Shown here: positions 51,324 to 61,519 of the stretch, piece after piece | Layout: each line of letters begins with the position of its first letter | Position numbering within the stretch: the stretch's first letter is position 1 | Assembly (NCBI RefSeq): GCF_040720935.1 | Contig: NZ_JBFDAE010000001.1 | Span: forward strand, 62,001 to 126,000 | Source of the DNA: Jejuia sp040720935 | GTDB lineage: Bacteria > Bacteroidota > Bacteroidia > Flavobacteriales > Flavobacteriaceae | Length of the DNA stretch: 64,000 nucleotides | Direction of reading: 5' to 3' | Program-made: the position numbers and the translations under genes | Notes under the pieces: model-generated | Database searches by the model: none | Told to the model about the DNA's origin: nothing | The model's input: only the letters and a program-made list of their open reading frames with translations

Positions 51324-54300
51324 GCTTCAATTAATGGTTTTGTTAAAATAATGAGGTTTTTATCTTTATAAGCAGGTTCAAACCCAAAATCTTTGACAGT
51401 ATCAATCTGTAAATTTCTACTTTCCTTTAATAAAATGATATGATTTAAATCACTTTTAATAAAAGGCACAACATGGTTTTCTATAGAACTGTTTTTTAAG
51501 TTGACTATGAGAGCGTTTGCTGTATAATCCATCGCGTTTTCTATAGCATCTATACAGGTTATGTTACTATGGTTTGTAAGATAACTGTTTTTTAGGATTG
51601 TTCTATTTTCTGGGTTTTCAATATAAGCTATAATTGTTCTATCCGTTTCGTTTAAAGCCAGTAAACCATCCAATTGTCCTGCGTCTTCAGAGAGGTGCAC
51701 AATACTATCTTTTTCTCCTAAAGTATTTAAAATTTGTTGATAGACGTCTTTATAGATTTTAATATCATGGCTAACGCTTTTGTAAAGTACATCGCCTTTA
51801 TACCTATAATTATCCAACAATATTTTATGAAAATATGTGGCGTTTTCCCTTTCTTTTCTGAATTTTTTAAATTCAGTTCTAAAATAAGCGCCTACTTGTT
51901 TGGCGCGCTGTGAGTAGTTTTTGCCAAATTGTTTATCGTAAGGGGCAATTCTTTCTAGAATTTTTAAAGTGATATGACCATCTCTAATCATTGAACTTCC
52001 TTTAGGAATAACTTCAGAATTTCCATGGATAAGTACAGGAATAATATCCAAATTGAATTGTTCTGCAAGATAAAAAGCCCCTTTATGAAATCGTTTTATT
52101 TTATGGGTTGTAGATCGGGTGCCTTCGGGAAATGCCATTAAAGTATAGCCTTGATCTATTTTTTTCTTTAAATGGTCTAGTCCATTTTCAATCCCACTAG
52201 AAACGGGATAAAATCCTGCCAATTGCACCGCTTTTCCAAAAACAGGAGAATTATAAACCCAGTCGTTAACCAGAAATATAATTTTTGGATGCAACATTCC
52301 AATAGCTAAAATGTCTAAAAAAGAAGTGTGATTGGCTATAATGACAGCTTGCTTTTCGAAATTTTCATGGTGTTTGTTTATCACATTTTTAACCAAAAAA
52401 AGATGGGTATAAAGTACCGATTTCATAAATTTTGAAATTATAATATGAAACCATTTCATCTTTGTTTTCTTCGGAATAGGAATAATTTTTAAAATCGTGA
52501 CACTAAATAGTGAGAGTAAAATACCGCCTAGACCAAAATAAGTAAACGATACTAAAGAGTGCACAAGTAGCCTTAATGATATGGGTCTTTTGGAACGACT
52601 CCCAATGAATAGTTTAAACACTAAAGGTTGAACGATAAAGGCAATAAAAACTGCGGATAAAATACCGATAATGCAAACCAATGAAATAGAATATAACGCC
52701 GGATGTTTTGCGAAAATTAAAACCCCAACGCCCAAAATAGTGGTTATAACCGACAATAAAATGGAGGTTTTGTGTGTAGCTAGTGCTTTCTCGCCTGTTC
52801 TGTATTCATGCAGTAATCCGTTGGTAATGAATATGCTGTAATCGATACCCAATCCAAAAATGAAGGTTGAAATTATAATGTTAAAGATGTTAAACTCTAG
52901 GTTGAATAGCCCCATCAGCCCAATTGTTAAAAGCCATGTTAAACATATTGGAATAGCTGTAACCAAGGTAAGCGAGGTGCTTTTGTAAAACAAAACAAGA
53001 ATAATGAGGACAACAATTAAAGAATACCCAATCAAGCTGTTGAAATCGTTTTTTAGGTTGCCCAAAAATGTTTCGTTCATGTGCTGTCTATCAATAACCA
53101 AAACTTGAGATTTGTTTTTAAAAGCACTTATAACAGGTGCTGTTTCATTAACCTTAACTAAGGTCGTTATGGTTGTAAAATTATCTTTTGTGGTGATATA
53201 ATCATCAACAGTAAATGTTTTTATGGCTTTAAAATCTTCACTTTTTATAGGCGAAAACGAGGTGCTTAAAAGGTCGAAAAAAGCGTTAAAGGTATGGGGT
53301 TTAAAGCCCAAAGCCTTCCCGCTTTCAACAATATTGTTTTTAGTATTTTCAATGGTGGGACCATCCCAAAACCTATGCCATCTTTCAATCTGTTGCTTCT
53401 GATGTTTGTTGGAATGGACAAAAGTGCCAACCGAACTAAAATTGATAATTTTATTTTCAGCTTTAAGTTGTTGTAGCTGAAGCAACATACTATCGTTTAT
53501 GTGTAAAGCCTCTTCTTCAGAATTACTGTAAGCCGCTAAATAAATTGATTTTGAAGCACTATTGATGAGTTTGTCTAAACGTAATTGCGATGCTTTTAAA
53601 TCGTTAGGCAAATAGTTTAGTTTATTTAAATCTTTATTGAATACAACCGTATTGTATGTAAATAGGCTTCCAATAAAAAGTACTGCAAGCACAATAATTG
53701 CCCATTTGTTTTTATGAATATTGTAGGATGCTATTTTGTCAATTACAGTATTTTTTTTAATCTTTTTAGGGCTGTCCTTATATACCTGAGGAATAAAAAT
53801 CAAAGCAAAACAGGACGCTCCCAAAACACTTACTGCGGCAAAAATCCCTAAATCGTGTAACGCTTGGGAGTTTAAAAAGAGTAAGCATAAAAATGCTAAT
53901 GCGGTTGTTAGACTGCTCATTAAAATAGGCTTGGTAATTTCTTGATACAGGCTTTTTATATTGTTGTTGCTTCTTATATGTGTTAAAATATGTAATGAAT
54001 AATCTAAGGTAACACCGAGTAAAACGGAGCCAATACCTAAAGAAATGACCGATATTTTTTCACGTAACACATAAAGTAATGCAATTGCTAAAAGGCCGCC
54101 AAATACAGTTGGCACAAATAAAATAATGGGAACAGTAAGCTTTTTATAGAAGATGATAAAAATGAGCAATAGTATGGTTAAAGCAATACTAATGGTTATG
54201 CCAATGTCTCTTTTTATTTGGTTTGCATTGGCAACGGCAATTAAAGTGCCACCAAAATATTCGCTTTTTACTTTACCCGAAAAAATGCTGTTAAGTTCGG

Positions 54301-55009
54301 AATTTGTACGGTATAATTCTTTTGCGAATAAGGTGTTTTTGGCTGTTTCACTAGCTTCTAAAGCGGGAGTGATAAACAGTAAAATATGTGCTTTGTTTTT
54401 ACTTACCAGAAATCCGTTTTGTAATGTAAAGTCTTCCCCAAAACTTAATTCTTGCAGTTTTTTTAAAGCTATAAATGAAATGCCCAAAGGATCTTTTAAA
54501 ATAAGGTCTTTGGCAACAATACCAGATGGAGAAATTAAGGTTTTATAATTCTTTAATGTAATGGCTTCAATGCTGTCTTTTTGAATTTTGTTGGCAATGG
54601 TACTATAATCACTTTCATCGAGAAATAGTGGTAGGTTTTTGTAAATAAAGTTTATCGTGTTTAAAATAGCTTCATCGTCAACCTTTCCTTGTATTTGTTT
54701 TATATATGACTCTGAGTTTTTTGAAATACTATCAATAAATTGTGAAGCATATTGCGTTAAATCTTCAACCGAACCGTTTGGGTCTCGCGAGATATTTACA
54801 ATAATTTTATCCGTAAAATTTACGTTTTTTAAAACTTTTTGTGCTTTTGAATTTTTAGCATTACTAGGTATTAACTTGGTAATGTCTTCTTCAAATTGTA
54901 GTCTGGAAGCTATTAAAAGTAATACTAAAAACAGTAACCCAAGCAGACCAAAACCCAATAGTTTCCTGGAACTAAAATAGAGGTATATATTATGAAAAAC
55001 TCTATGCAT
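51320..55009 (-). CDS. MMPL/RND transporter fused to acyltransferase and a C-terminal methyltransferase-like domain
   Basis: A 1229-aa protein. Residues about 1-810 are an MMPL-type RND transporter with 12 helices in two repeats (VISLGIGSVLLGVTLDYSLHILTH and STFIFGLGIDYSIFITNGLL are matching SSD-like segments). About 860-1060 is a 1-acylglycerol-3-phosphate acyltransferase domain with NHTSFLDILAI (HX4D) and FPEGTRSTTHKIKRFHKGAF. About 1070-1229 resembles a degenerate SAM-dependent methyltransferase. It would flip and esterify the finished pigment lipid at the membrane. Fusion of exporter and acyltransferase is characteristic of flexirubin clusters. Confidence 0.87.
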   Translation of the reverse strand: MHRVFHNIYLYFSSRKLLGFGLLGLLFLVLLLIASRLQFEEDITKLIPSNAKNSKAQKVLKNVNFTDKIIVNISRDPNGSVEDLTQYASQFIDSISKNSESYIKQIQGKVDDEAILNTINFIYKNLPLFLDESDYSTIANKIQKDSIEAITLKNYKTLISPSGIVAKDLILKDPLGISFIALKKLQELSFGEDFTLQNGFLVSKNKAHILLFITPALEASETAKNTLFAKELYRTNSELNSIFSGKVKSEYFGGTLIAVANANQIKRDIGITISIALTILLLIFIIFYKKLTVPIILFVPTVFGGLLAIALLYVLREKISVISLGIGSVLLGVTLDYSLHILTHIRSNNNIKSLYQEITKPILMSSLTTALAFLCLLFLNSQALHDLGIFAAVSVLGASCFALIFIPQVYKDSPKKIKKNTVIDKIASYNIHKNKWAIIVLAVLFIGSLFTYNTVVFNKDLNKLNYLPNDLKASQLRLDKLINSASKSIYLAAYSNSEEEALHINDSMLLQLQQLKAENKIINFSSVGTFVHSNKHQKQQIERWHRFWDGPTIENTKNNIVESGKALGFKPHTFNAFFDLLSTSFSPIKSEDFKAIKTFTVDDYITTKDNFTTITTLVKVNETAPVISAFKNKSQVLVIDRQHMNETFLGNLKNDFNSLIGYSLIVVLIILVLFYKSTSLTLVTAIPICLTWLLTIGLMGLFNLEFNIFNIIISTFIFGLGIDYSIFITNGLLHEYRTGEKALATHKTSILLSVITTILGVGVLIFAKHPALYSISLVCIIGILSAVFIAFIVQPLVFKLFIGSRSKRPISLRLLVHSLVSFTYFGLGGILLSLFSVTILKIIPIPKKTKMKWFHIIISKFMKSVLYTHLFLVKNVINKHHENFEKQAVIIANHTSFLDILAIGMLHPKIIFLVNDWVYNSPVFGKAVQLAGFYPVSSGIENGLDHLKKKIDQGYTLMAFPEGTRSTTHKIKRFHKGAFYLAEQFNLDIIPVLIHGNSEVIPKGSSMIRDGHITLKILERIAPYDKQFGKNYSQRAKQVGAYFRTEFKKFRKERENATYFHKILLDNYRYKGDVLYKSVSHDIKIYKDVYQQILNTLGEKDSIVHLSEDAGQLDGLLALNETDRTIIAYIENPENRTILKNSYLTNHSNITCIDAIENAMDYTANALIVNLKNSSIENHVVPFIKSDLNHIILLKESRNLQIDTVKDFGFEPAYKDKNLIILTKPLIEA

Positions 55010-56198
55010 TTGCTACTGGTGCTTTTTTCTTCTGAAAAAATAAAAACAGGACATAACTTATTATGCCTAAGGTTGATGCCACTATTACTCCCAAACTAAG
55101 ACTTCCTATTATGTACGTTTTAAGATGCTTTAATACTTCAAAATTTTCGGTGATCTCCGAAAGGTTAAACGATTGGTCATCACCTAAAATATAATTCCCC
55201 ATTTGTACGCTGGCAAAAAGAATAAAAGGAATAAAAGGCGGAAGGCTTATATTGGAAAACACAAAGGCTATGGTTTTATTTAATTTTAAAACGATGGCTA
55301 AAAAAATAACAATTAACGTGTGTAAACCCCAAAGCGGTGTAAGTCCAATAAAAAGCCCAAGAGCAATAGAAGACGCTTTTTTTCTTGGCGAATCGTTACT
55401 CCCAATAAAGTCTTCTATGATAAAACGCTTAATGCTTTTTTTTTTAAACTTCCGGTATAGGTCGCGCGGTTTTATATAAAAAAAAGTAAGGATTACCAAC
55501 CAGGTATTTAAGATGCTAATTCGTGTAAAATCCCTAAACGGCCTGAAATGTGACACCCGTTCGGTTTCATCATATAATATTTGAATTGGTATATTTTTAA
55601 CGGTTACACCATGCCATGCGGCTTTTACAATAACTTCAATTTCAAACTCAAATTTCGAGGTAAAAAATTTTAAATGCTTAAGATGGTGAATAGGATAAAG
55701 TCTAAAACCAGACTGCGTATCTTGAAGTTTAATTCCTGTTTCTACCCAAAACCAAAAGTTTGAAAATTTATTTCCAAAGCTACTTTTTTTAGGGACACTC
55801 TCTTGATTCATGTTTCTTGCTCCAATAAGCAACAGGTTTTTGTTTTCAGCTTTTTCAAGTTCGTTAATAAAAACGGGAATGTCTTCTGGAAAATGCTGAC
55901 CATCGGAATCTATGGTAATGGCGTAATGATACCCTAAACTTTCGGCATGTTTAAAACCAAGCCGTAAAGCATTTCCCTTACCCCTGTTTTCTGGTAAATG
56001 AAGTTGCTGTATTTGCGGGAAATTTTTAAGTATTTCGGAAGTTGAATCGGTAGAACCATCATTAACGATAATAATGTTTTTAGTGTAAAACAAAACACCT
56101 TCTATAACTTTTCGTAATGTTTTATGATTATTAAAAGTTGGTATAATGACACAACATTGCAAATTATTTAGTTTTTGTTCTGTTGTACTTTCTCCCAT
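55002..56198 (-). CDS. Glycosyltransferase family 2 with DUF2062 membrane domain
   Basis: A 398-aa protein. The N-terminal GT-A domain (about 12-230) has CVIIPTFNNHKTLRKVIEGV, IIVNDGSTDSTSEI and TIDSDGQHFPEDI (metal-binding DxD-like). The C-terminal DUF2062 domain (about 265-390) has about four helices, including SIALGLFIGLTPLWGLHTLIVIF. The typical role is sugar or polyprenyl-sugar transfer at the inner membrane. It overlaps the MMPL fusion by 8 nt. Confidence 0.88.
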   Translation of the reverse strand: MGESTTEQKLNNLQCCVIIPTFNNHKTLRKVIEGVLFYTKNIIIVNDGSTDSTSEILKNFPQIQQLHLPENRGKGNALRLGFKHAESLGYHYAITIDSDGQHFPEDIPVFINELEKAENKNLLLIGARNMNQESVPKKSSFGNKFSNFWFWVETGIKLQDTQSGFRLYPIHHLKHLKFFTSKFEFEIEVIVKAAWHGVTVKNIPIQILYDETERVSHFRPFRDFTRISILNTWLVILTFFYIKPRDLYRKFKKKSIKRFIIEDFIGSNDSPRKKASSIALGLFIGLTPLWGLHTLIVIFLAIVLKLNKTIAFVFSNISLPPFIPFILFASVQMGNYILGDDQSFNLSEITENFEVLKHLKTYIIGSLSLGVIVASTLGIISYVLFLFFQKKKAPVANA

Positions 56199-56237
56199 TT
56201 CCCATCAAAATTATGACTAAAGATAATAAACCAATAT

Positions 56238-56609
56238 TTATTTTTTTACAAAAGTCCCATTACATTTTAATGCAATAGTGCCATCGGTAAATTTAGTGAC
56301 GTTCTTAACCCTAATGGTATTGTTTTCTTGAATTAGAGAGATCTCCAAAATTAAATCTGGATTAATATTTGGGTTTATTAAAGCAGTAAATTTCACATTG
56401 GAAATACTTTGTAAAAACAAAGTACTGTTAACTTGGGTTTGCGTTATTTCTTTGATAGTTTGAATCATGCATACTCCGGGAGTTACAGGGTTTCCTGGGA
56501 AATGACCTTTAAAAACATCATGATTTTTATTAAGCTGAATATTAACATGTAACGTATCAGGATCTACATGATGAATGTTTTTTATCGTATAAAAATCTTT
56601 AATTAACAT
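56238..56609 (-). CDS. 3-hydroxyacyl-ACP dehydratase (FabZ-like hotdog)
   Basis: A 123-aa hotdog-fold enzyme with the FabA/FabZ signature FKGHFPGNPVTPGVCMIQTIKE (about residues 33-54), including the catalytic His. It would dehydrate 3-hydroxyacyl-ACP intermediates during polyene chain building with the ketosynthases of the cluster. It lies between the OMP gene and the glycosyltransferase gene. Confidence 0.86.
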   Translation of the reverse strand: MLIKDFYTIKNIHHVDPDTLHVNIQLNKNHDVFKGHFPGNPVTPGVCMIQTIKEITQTQVNSTLFLQSISNVKFTALINPNINPDLILEISLIQENNTIRVKNVTKFTDGTIALKCNGTFVKK

Positions 56610-56617
56610 ACGCCTTT

Positions 56618-57220
56618 TTATAAATCGAATTGGTAACCAACACTTAATTGAATTACTTTATTCAATATTAAATCACCAACATCTGTGGTTTGGTAGCCAT
56701 TGCCTGTATTTACATTTCTACCAAATAAGTCTGTGATGCCTTGTTTATAAGCTACTGAAACATAAACACCACTAGCTATATCGTAACCAATTGCAAATGC
56801 TACAGCAATGTCAACAGCTTGTGGGTCATTCACATTTTTATGGCTCAATAAAATATCAATAATTGGGGCTACTTGAAAATTAAGACCGTTATCGCCAGCA
56901 TAAAATTTATTGTTAACAGGAATGGACAAATAATTAAGTTCAATTTGAAACTGACCGTTATTGGTGCCACTTACACTAAAATCGCTTCCTTGTTTAGAAT
57001 ATAAAATTTCGGGTTGTAATGTGTAAAAATCAGCAAACTTAAACGATAGGGTCCCCCCAATATGAAAGGACGTGATACTTTTACTGTTTCCACCAATATT
57101 ATCCATATTAGTTAAATTGGCAATATTCAACCCCCCTTTTAATCCTGGTTTAATTTCTACTTGAGCATTTATAAGGTTGAAAAATAAGAATGCAATTAAT
57201 AGTACCGGTATTTTTTTCAT
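56618..57220 (-). CDS. PorT-like outer-membrane beta-barrel protein
   Basis: About 200 aa from the ATG at 57220, with signal peptide MKKIPVLLIAFLFFNLINAQ. The barrel has the usual eight-strand OMP_b-brl_2 layout: VEIKPGLKGGLNIANLTN, SFHIGGTLSFKFADFYTLQPEILYS, IPVNNKFYAGDNGLNFQVAPI, ending VIQLSVGYQFDL. The frame upstream of the chosen start lacks a signal and is unlikely. It lies within the pigment operon, but its role there is unknown. Confidence 0.82.
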   Translation of the reverse strand: MKKIPVLLIAFLFFNLINAQVEIKPGLKGGLNIANLTNMDNIGGNSKSITSFHIGGTLSFKFADFYTLQPEILYSKQGSDFSVSGTNNGQFQIELNYLSIPVNNKFYAGDNGLNFQVAPIIDILLSHKNVNDPQAVDIAVAFAIGYDIASGVYVSVAYKQGITDLFGRNVNTGNGYQTTDVGDLILNKVIQLSVGYQFDL

Positions 57221-57294
57221 AATTGATTTGTAATTTGATAGTATTCTGCGAAAGTAAAGAATCATCTTACGACAGAAAAGAGAATAGTGACAAT

Positions 57295-57921
57295 TTAATT
57301 GTTATTTAAAAAATCTAATTCGATTTTAATAGGTGATTTTTTGTGCTGAATAGAAATGCTAGTAGCAATTGAATCTTGAATGTCGTCAAACTTTATTATA
57401 ATTTTTTCTTTTGTCTTTGAAGTATGGATAATTTCTGCCAATTCTCGTGTTGCATCCAATATGATATAATGGTTGTACCTGTTTTTCGTTTTAGATTGAT
57501 ACATCAAATACTGTTGCTCCTTTTTAAAAGCTCTATGGATTTTGTTGTGTTCTTGTGTTAAGGTTTCAAAATCGTGTTTAAGCGTATTGATTATAATGTT
57601 CCGATTAAGCTTTTCCATGATGTAATGGGTTTTTAAATCGCCGTTAAGAAGTTCGAAATCAAAAATTTTATTACCGAAATTTGTAGTAAACACAATGCGA
57701 TGATTATCGTTTTTTATTTTTTTAATGATGAGCATGCCACCAAAAACATGGTCGTATGCATTTATTTTTGCCTTATAAACGTAATCAATATTTATATCTG
57801 AAAAATATGGATTTGAGAATTCTGTTAGAGTTGAATTGTATTCTGGCAACCCTTTAATTGTAGGGATCCCACAAGAAGGAAAAAGCAAAATAAAGAATAC
57901 ACTAATTATTAAAAACCTCAT
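57295..57921 (-). CDS. Hypothetical lipoprotein of the pigment cluster
   Basis: A 208-aa lipoprotein (lipobox LFPSCG, Cys17). The mature part is beta-rich and charged (IDYVYKAKINAYDHVFGGMLIIKKI). I recognise no domain, but a lipoprotein is often found directly after the LolA-like gene in aryl-polyene and flexirubin clusters. The two genes overlap by 20 nt, suggesting joint work at the outer membrane (inference). Confidence 0.75.
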   Translation of the reverse strand: MRFLIISVFFILLFPSCGIPTIKGLPEYNSTLTEFSNPYFSDINIDYVYKAKINAYDHVFGGMLIIKKIKNDNHRIVFTTNFGNKIFDFELLNGDLKTHYIMEKLNRNIIINTLKHDFETLTQEHNKIHRAFKKEQQYLMYQSKTKNRYNHYIILDATRELAEIIHTSKTKEKIIIKFDDIQDSIATSISIQHKKSPIKIELDFLNNN

Positions 57922-58528
57922 CGTTTACCATTGTGTTACGTGTTTTATTTTTGAAAACGATTTTAGTGTAATCCTGCGAAGGTTCAATCATTTTTACTGC
58001 TACAACATCGTATGTTTTTTTACTAAAAGTCAATTCAAATAATGCTATAAACTTAAGCAAACTCTCATTTTTTGGAACAAATTTTATAAGGAAATGGTCT
58101 TTGGTTTTAAAATATGAGATCGCGAATTCATTAGTATTAAACATGTTCCCTTTTACACTATTGGTAATGATATTATTGAGGCTTTTAAACATTTTATTAG
58201 ACCCAATATCGATGTTACTTTTATCACCATCATCATTTATCAAGAGCTTATCATCTTTAAAAATCACGCTATACTTATATGGCGATGTGTATTCCCATTT
58301 TACTAAATCTGGCATTTTAAACACCAACTTCCCAATGGTTTCAATATCATTATCTAAAAAACTTAAATGTTTATATTGAATAAAATCACTAACAATGGTT
58401 TTGGTAGTACTGTCAAGTGCTATGACGTTTTGTTTAAACGTTTTTATTTCGTTTTCACTAAGAGGTTCTTGGGAAAACGAAAATTGACAACCGAGGAAAA
58501 GAAACAATAAAATAAGACTATTACGCAT
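57902..58528 (-). CDS. LolA-like outer-membrane lipoprotein carrier protein
   Basis: About 208 aa from the ATG at 58528, with signal peptide MRNSLILLFLFLGCQFSFSQ. The beta-layer typical of LolA/LolB follows: FIQYKHLSFLDNDIETIGKLVFKMPDLVKWEYTSPYKYSVIFKDDKLLI. It would carry the hydrophobic pigment or lipid across the periplasm. The start overlaps the stop of the deacetylase gene by 8 nt (ATGCGTAA), the same type of coupling as tdk-alr. Confidence 0.82.
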   Translation of the reverse strand: MRNSLILLFLFLGCQFSFSQEPLSENEIKTFKQNVIALDSTTKTIVSDFIQYKHLSFLDNDIETIGKLVFKMPDLVKWEYTSPYKYSVIFKDDKLLINDDGDKSNIDIGSNKMFKSLNNIITNSVKGNMFNTNEFAISYFKTKDHFLIKFVPKNESLLKFIALFELTFSKKTYDVVAVKMIEPSQDYTKIVFKNKTRNTMVNDEVFNN

Positions 58529-59297
58529 AAGCTTCAATATTAAATAAGGCATCAATGGTTGTGGGTTGGTAATCGTTCTGCTGCAAAAATAACAACAATT
58601 GTTCCAAAACGCTTATTGTTATTTCTTTTGAATCATGTAATAAGATAACCGCTCCAGGAGAAATTTTTCGCAGTATTCCATTTAATATGTTTTGTTCGTT
58701 TTTCTTAACTGTATCCAACGACCTGATATTCCATCCAATGACCAGATGTTTGGTTTCTTTAACAGCTTTAGAAATTGATGGATTTGTAACCCCATAAGGA
58801 GGTCTGAACAAGTTCATTTTTTTACCGATAAGCGCTTCAATTAAGGCATTTGTTTTTTCAATTTCGGCCATAACTTTTCGTTTTCCATAGAAATCAAAAT
58901 AAGGCGAATGTGAATAGGAATGATTGCCTATGGTATGGCCATCATTTACAATACGTTTTACAATGTTTGCATGTTGCTCAATTTGTTTACCTGTGCAAAA
59001 AAATGTTGCTTTTGCATTATAGGTTTTAAGCAATTCTAATATTTGAGTTGTGAATTTGCTATTTGGACCATCATCGAAGGTAATAGCGATACGTTTTTCT
59101 TTACTGTTCGTTTTCGAATTATAGGCTTTTAAATGGTAATTCCAAGTGATATTAAAACTGCCAATAGTGGTTATGATCAACCATAGCAAAACAACAATGC
59201 CATAAGCAACTACAGGAATATTAAAATAATAATCACTAATTATTAAACTAATGATCAAGATAATTGCGATGGCATTTATGTTTTTAAATGTTAGCAT
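58521..59297 (-). CDS. Polysaccharide deacetylase (NodB-like) family protein
   Basis: A 258-aa membrane-anchored enzyme. Two N-terminal helices (about residues 5-50) are followed by the NodB domain with RIAITFDDGPNSKFT (catalytic Asp pair), the metal motif DGHTIGNHSYSHS (two His) and FRPPYGV. It deacetylates or hydrolyses an amide on a carbohydrate or acyl group. Such genes are found in flexirubin clusters, where its substrate is unknown. It overlaps the CLF gene by 7 nt. Confidence 0.86.
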   Translation of the reverse strand: MLTFKNINAIAIILIISLIISDYYFNIPVVAYGIVVLLWLIITTIGSFNITWNYHLKAYNSKTNSKEKRIAITFDDGPNSKFTTQILELLKTYNAKATFFCTGKQIEQHANIVKRIVNDGHTIGNHSYSHSPYFDFYGKRKVMAEIEKTNALIEALIGKKMNLFRPPYGVTNPSISKAVKETKHLVIGWNIRSLDTVKKNEQNILNGILRKISPGAVILLHDSKEITISVLEQLLLFLQQNDYQPTTIDALFNIEAYA

Positions 59298-60319
59298 GAA
59301 CTGAGGAGCATAAAACTATGTTGTCGCCCTTTAAACTGGTTGTATAACAACACGTTTTTATAGTTTGAATGTTCTACTTCGTTAAGTAATAATGCTTTTG
59401 GAATTTTTTGTTGTTTAACGATGTTGGTTGCTACCCAAAACCCAAATGCAGAAGCCGTAAAAAACTCACCGCTAAGATGTTTGTAATGTATTTGAGGCGT
59501 GGTATTAAAGATAGAATTTTGAAGGTTCTGGTAATAATTGTCAAATCCATCACCATTAATGCCCAGTAAAACAGCGTCAATATCTGATGTAATTAAGCCG
59601 TTACGTTTTAAAAAAGCTTGTAGCTTTTCCTGAATTAATTCAGGCGTGGCTTTATTGATAATTTCAATGGCTTTTAATTCGCCATATGTATCTTTTTGTT
59701 TTGAAGACGATAGTGTAAAAAAATGGGCGCCTTCCCCAAAAGGTACTGTAATGGGTTTAGGCTCTAAGGCTTCAGCTTTCACAATATCCTCAATAAATTG
59801 TTTTCCCAATTCATCAACGCCTCCAACTAAAATATGGTTTGCGGTATGTTCATGCAACATAAGTTGCGCATCAACAAGTGCAGATTCAAACGAAACAGCA
59901 CCATGTACATAGGTTACATTATAGCCTTTACAGTTTAACGTCAATGCAATTTGGGCGCCTACTGTATTATGTGTAGATTGAATAAACGATGTGGGCGTTA
60001 AATACTGCTCATCATTATCGATAATAGCATTCAGGAATTTTTCAGAATCTTCAATACAGCCCATTCCCGTTCCAGTAATTATGGCATCAGGGGTTTCCAA
60101 CTGCGCTTCTTGTAACGCCATTTTTGATGCGGCAACACCCATTTTCACCCCAGTTGCCATACGCCTGCTTGCTATAGGGCTTATAAATTCTTTGTATTTA
60201 GGATGCATAGCATGCACCGTTTTTGACTCATGAGAAATGATTGTTTCCAAAAAACGATTCGAATCAAAAGTATCTTGGGCCGAAATTGAAGCCGCACTAT
60301 TTATATAACATGGTTTCAT
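59291..60319 (-). CDS. Chain-length-factor-like ketosynthase homologue (no active-site Cys)
   Basis: A 342-aa thiolase-fold protein. The region that should hold the active-site cysteine reads VTYVHGAVSFESALVDAQ, with no Cys, and the His motifs are also altered. This is the pattern of the CLF partner (ApeC type) that pairs with an active ketosynthase and sets chain length. It overlaps the following active ketosynthase gene by 1 nt (TAATG), supporting a heterodimer. Confidence 0.85.
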   Translation of the reverse strand: MKPCYINSAASISAQDTFDSNRFLETIISHESKTVHAMHPKYKEFISPIASRRMATGVKMGVAASKMALQEAQLETPDAIITGTGMGCIEDSEKFLNAIIDNDEQYLTPTSFIQSTHNTVGAQIALTLNCKGYNVTYVHGAVSFESALVDAQLMLHEHTANHILVGGVDELGKQFIEDIVKAEALEPKPITVPFGEGAHFFTLSSSKQKDTYGELKAIEIINKATPELIQEKLQAFLKRNGLITSDIDAVLLGINGDGFDNYYQNLQNSIFNTTPQIHYKHLSGEFFTASAFGFWVATNIVKQQKIPKALLLNEVEHSNYKNVLLYNQFKGRQHSFMLLSSC

Positions 60320-61518
60320 TAGCTTTTAGAAAAAATAAGTGTTGAACAGTTACCACCAAACCCAAATGAGTTTGATAATGCATATTCCAATGGCTTTTTT
60401 GTCACTTCAGTAATAGGAATCATTTGCAATTCTGGAATAGCCGTGTTAAAATTCAAATTAGGAAACATCACATTATTTTGAAGTGCCAATACCGAATACA
60501 CCGCCTCAATTGCACCGGCAGCGGCTAAAGTATGTCCAGTAAATGCCTTTGTTGAACTAAAATCGGGGATGGTAGGGCCAAAAATTCTTTGAATTGCTCT
60601 GCCTTCAGATAAATCATTGTTAGGCGTTGCAGTACCATGCGCATTAATATAATTAATGTCTTTGGGTTGAATATTTGCAACGGTTAACGCCTTTTGCATG
60701 GCTAAAAAAGCGCCCTCTCCATTTTCTGATGATGCCGTTTGATGAAATGCATCATTGGCATTGCCATAACCAGCCACATAGGCTAAAACGGATTTATTAT
60801 TTTCTTTAACAATAACCTCAGATTCCAATACCAAAAAGGCGGCAGCTTCACCTAAATTAAGACCTGTTCTGTTTGCATCAAAAGGTGCGCAATCGGTGTC
60901 CGATAATATCATTAGGGTTTTAAACCCATTGATGGTAAATTTTGCCAATCCATCTGTTCCTCCAACAATGACGCGGTCTAATTGTCCAGATTTAATTAAT
61001 CGAGCCCCAAGCATGATAGCATTTGCAGCCGAAGAACATGCCGTACTTATGGTCGATACATAATCTGAAATACCTAAATGGTCTGCAATTTTTTCAGTAC
61101 TATCTCCTGCGTGATGGCTACTAATAAATTTTCTACTTTCAGGATTGGACGTGTAGTTTTTAAAGTGTTTTTCGGTCATATCCATTCCGCCAACACTTGT
61201 CGATGATATTAAGCCAGTTCTAAATGAACTAATATCTTCAATATTTGCATGTTTTACGGCTTGTTTTGCTGCGATGCATCCTAATAATGCGGTTCTGGAA
61301 TAATTATGGCCTTTTGGTAAATTAAGGCTGTTTGCCAATTGCTCATTGGTTTGTAGTATTTCGCCAACTTTAATAGCATCCTTATGTCGTGTTTCTATAT
61401 TAACTATTGGCGCAATGCCCTTTTTGTAATGTAAAAGCGAATGCAGGTTTTCTTCCATAGTGTTACCGATAGAAGACACAATTCCCATTCCAGTTATAGC
61501 AACACGATTTTGAGGCAT
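60319..61518 (-). CDS. Beta-ketoacyl-ACP synthase (active; ApeO/FabF-like)
   Basis: About 399 aa from the ATG at 61518. The active Cys161 is in STACSSAANAI, and the two histidines are in HGTATPNNDLSE and GHTLAAAGAIEAV. RVAITGMGIVSSIG at the N-terminus fits the chosen start, which lies one base after the ACP stop. Together with the CLF-like protein it would extend the polyene chain on the cluster's ACP. Confidence 0.9.
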   Translation of the reverse strand: MPQNRVAITGMGIVSSIGNTMEENLHSLLHYKKGIAPIVNIETRHKDAIKVGEILQTNEQLANSLNLPKGHNYSRTALLGCIAAKQAVKHANIEDISSFRTGLISSTSVGGMDMTEKHFKNYTSNPESRKFISSHHAGDSTEKIADHLGISDYVSTISTACSSAANAIMLGARLIKSGQLDRVIVGGTDGLAKFTINGFKTLMILSDTDCAPFDANRTGLNLGEAAAFLVLESEVIVKENNKSVLAYVAGYGNANDAFHQTASSENGEGAFLAMQKALTVANIQPKDINYINAHGTATPNNDLSEGRAIQRIFGPTIPDFSSTKAFTGHTLAAAGAIEAVYSVLALQNNVMFPNLNFNTAIPELQMIPITEVTKKPLEYALSNSFGFGGNCSTLIFSKS

Positions 61519-61519
61519 A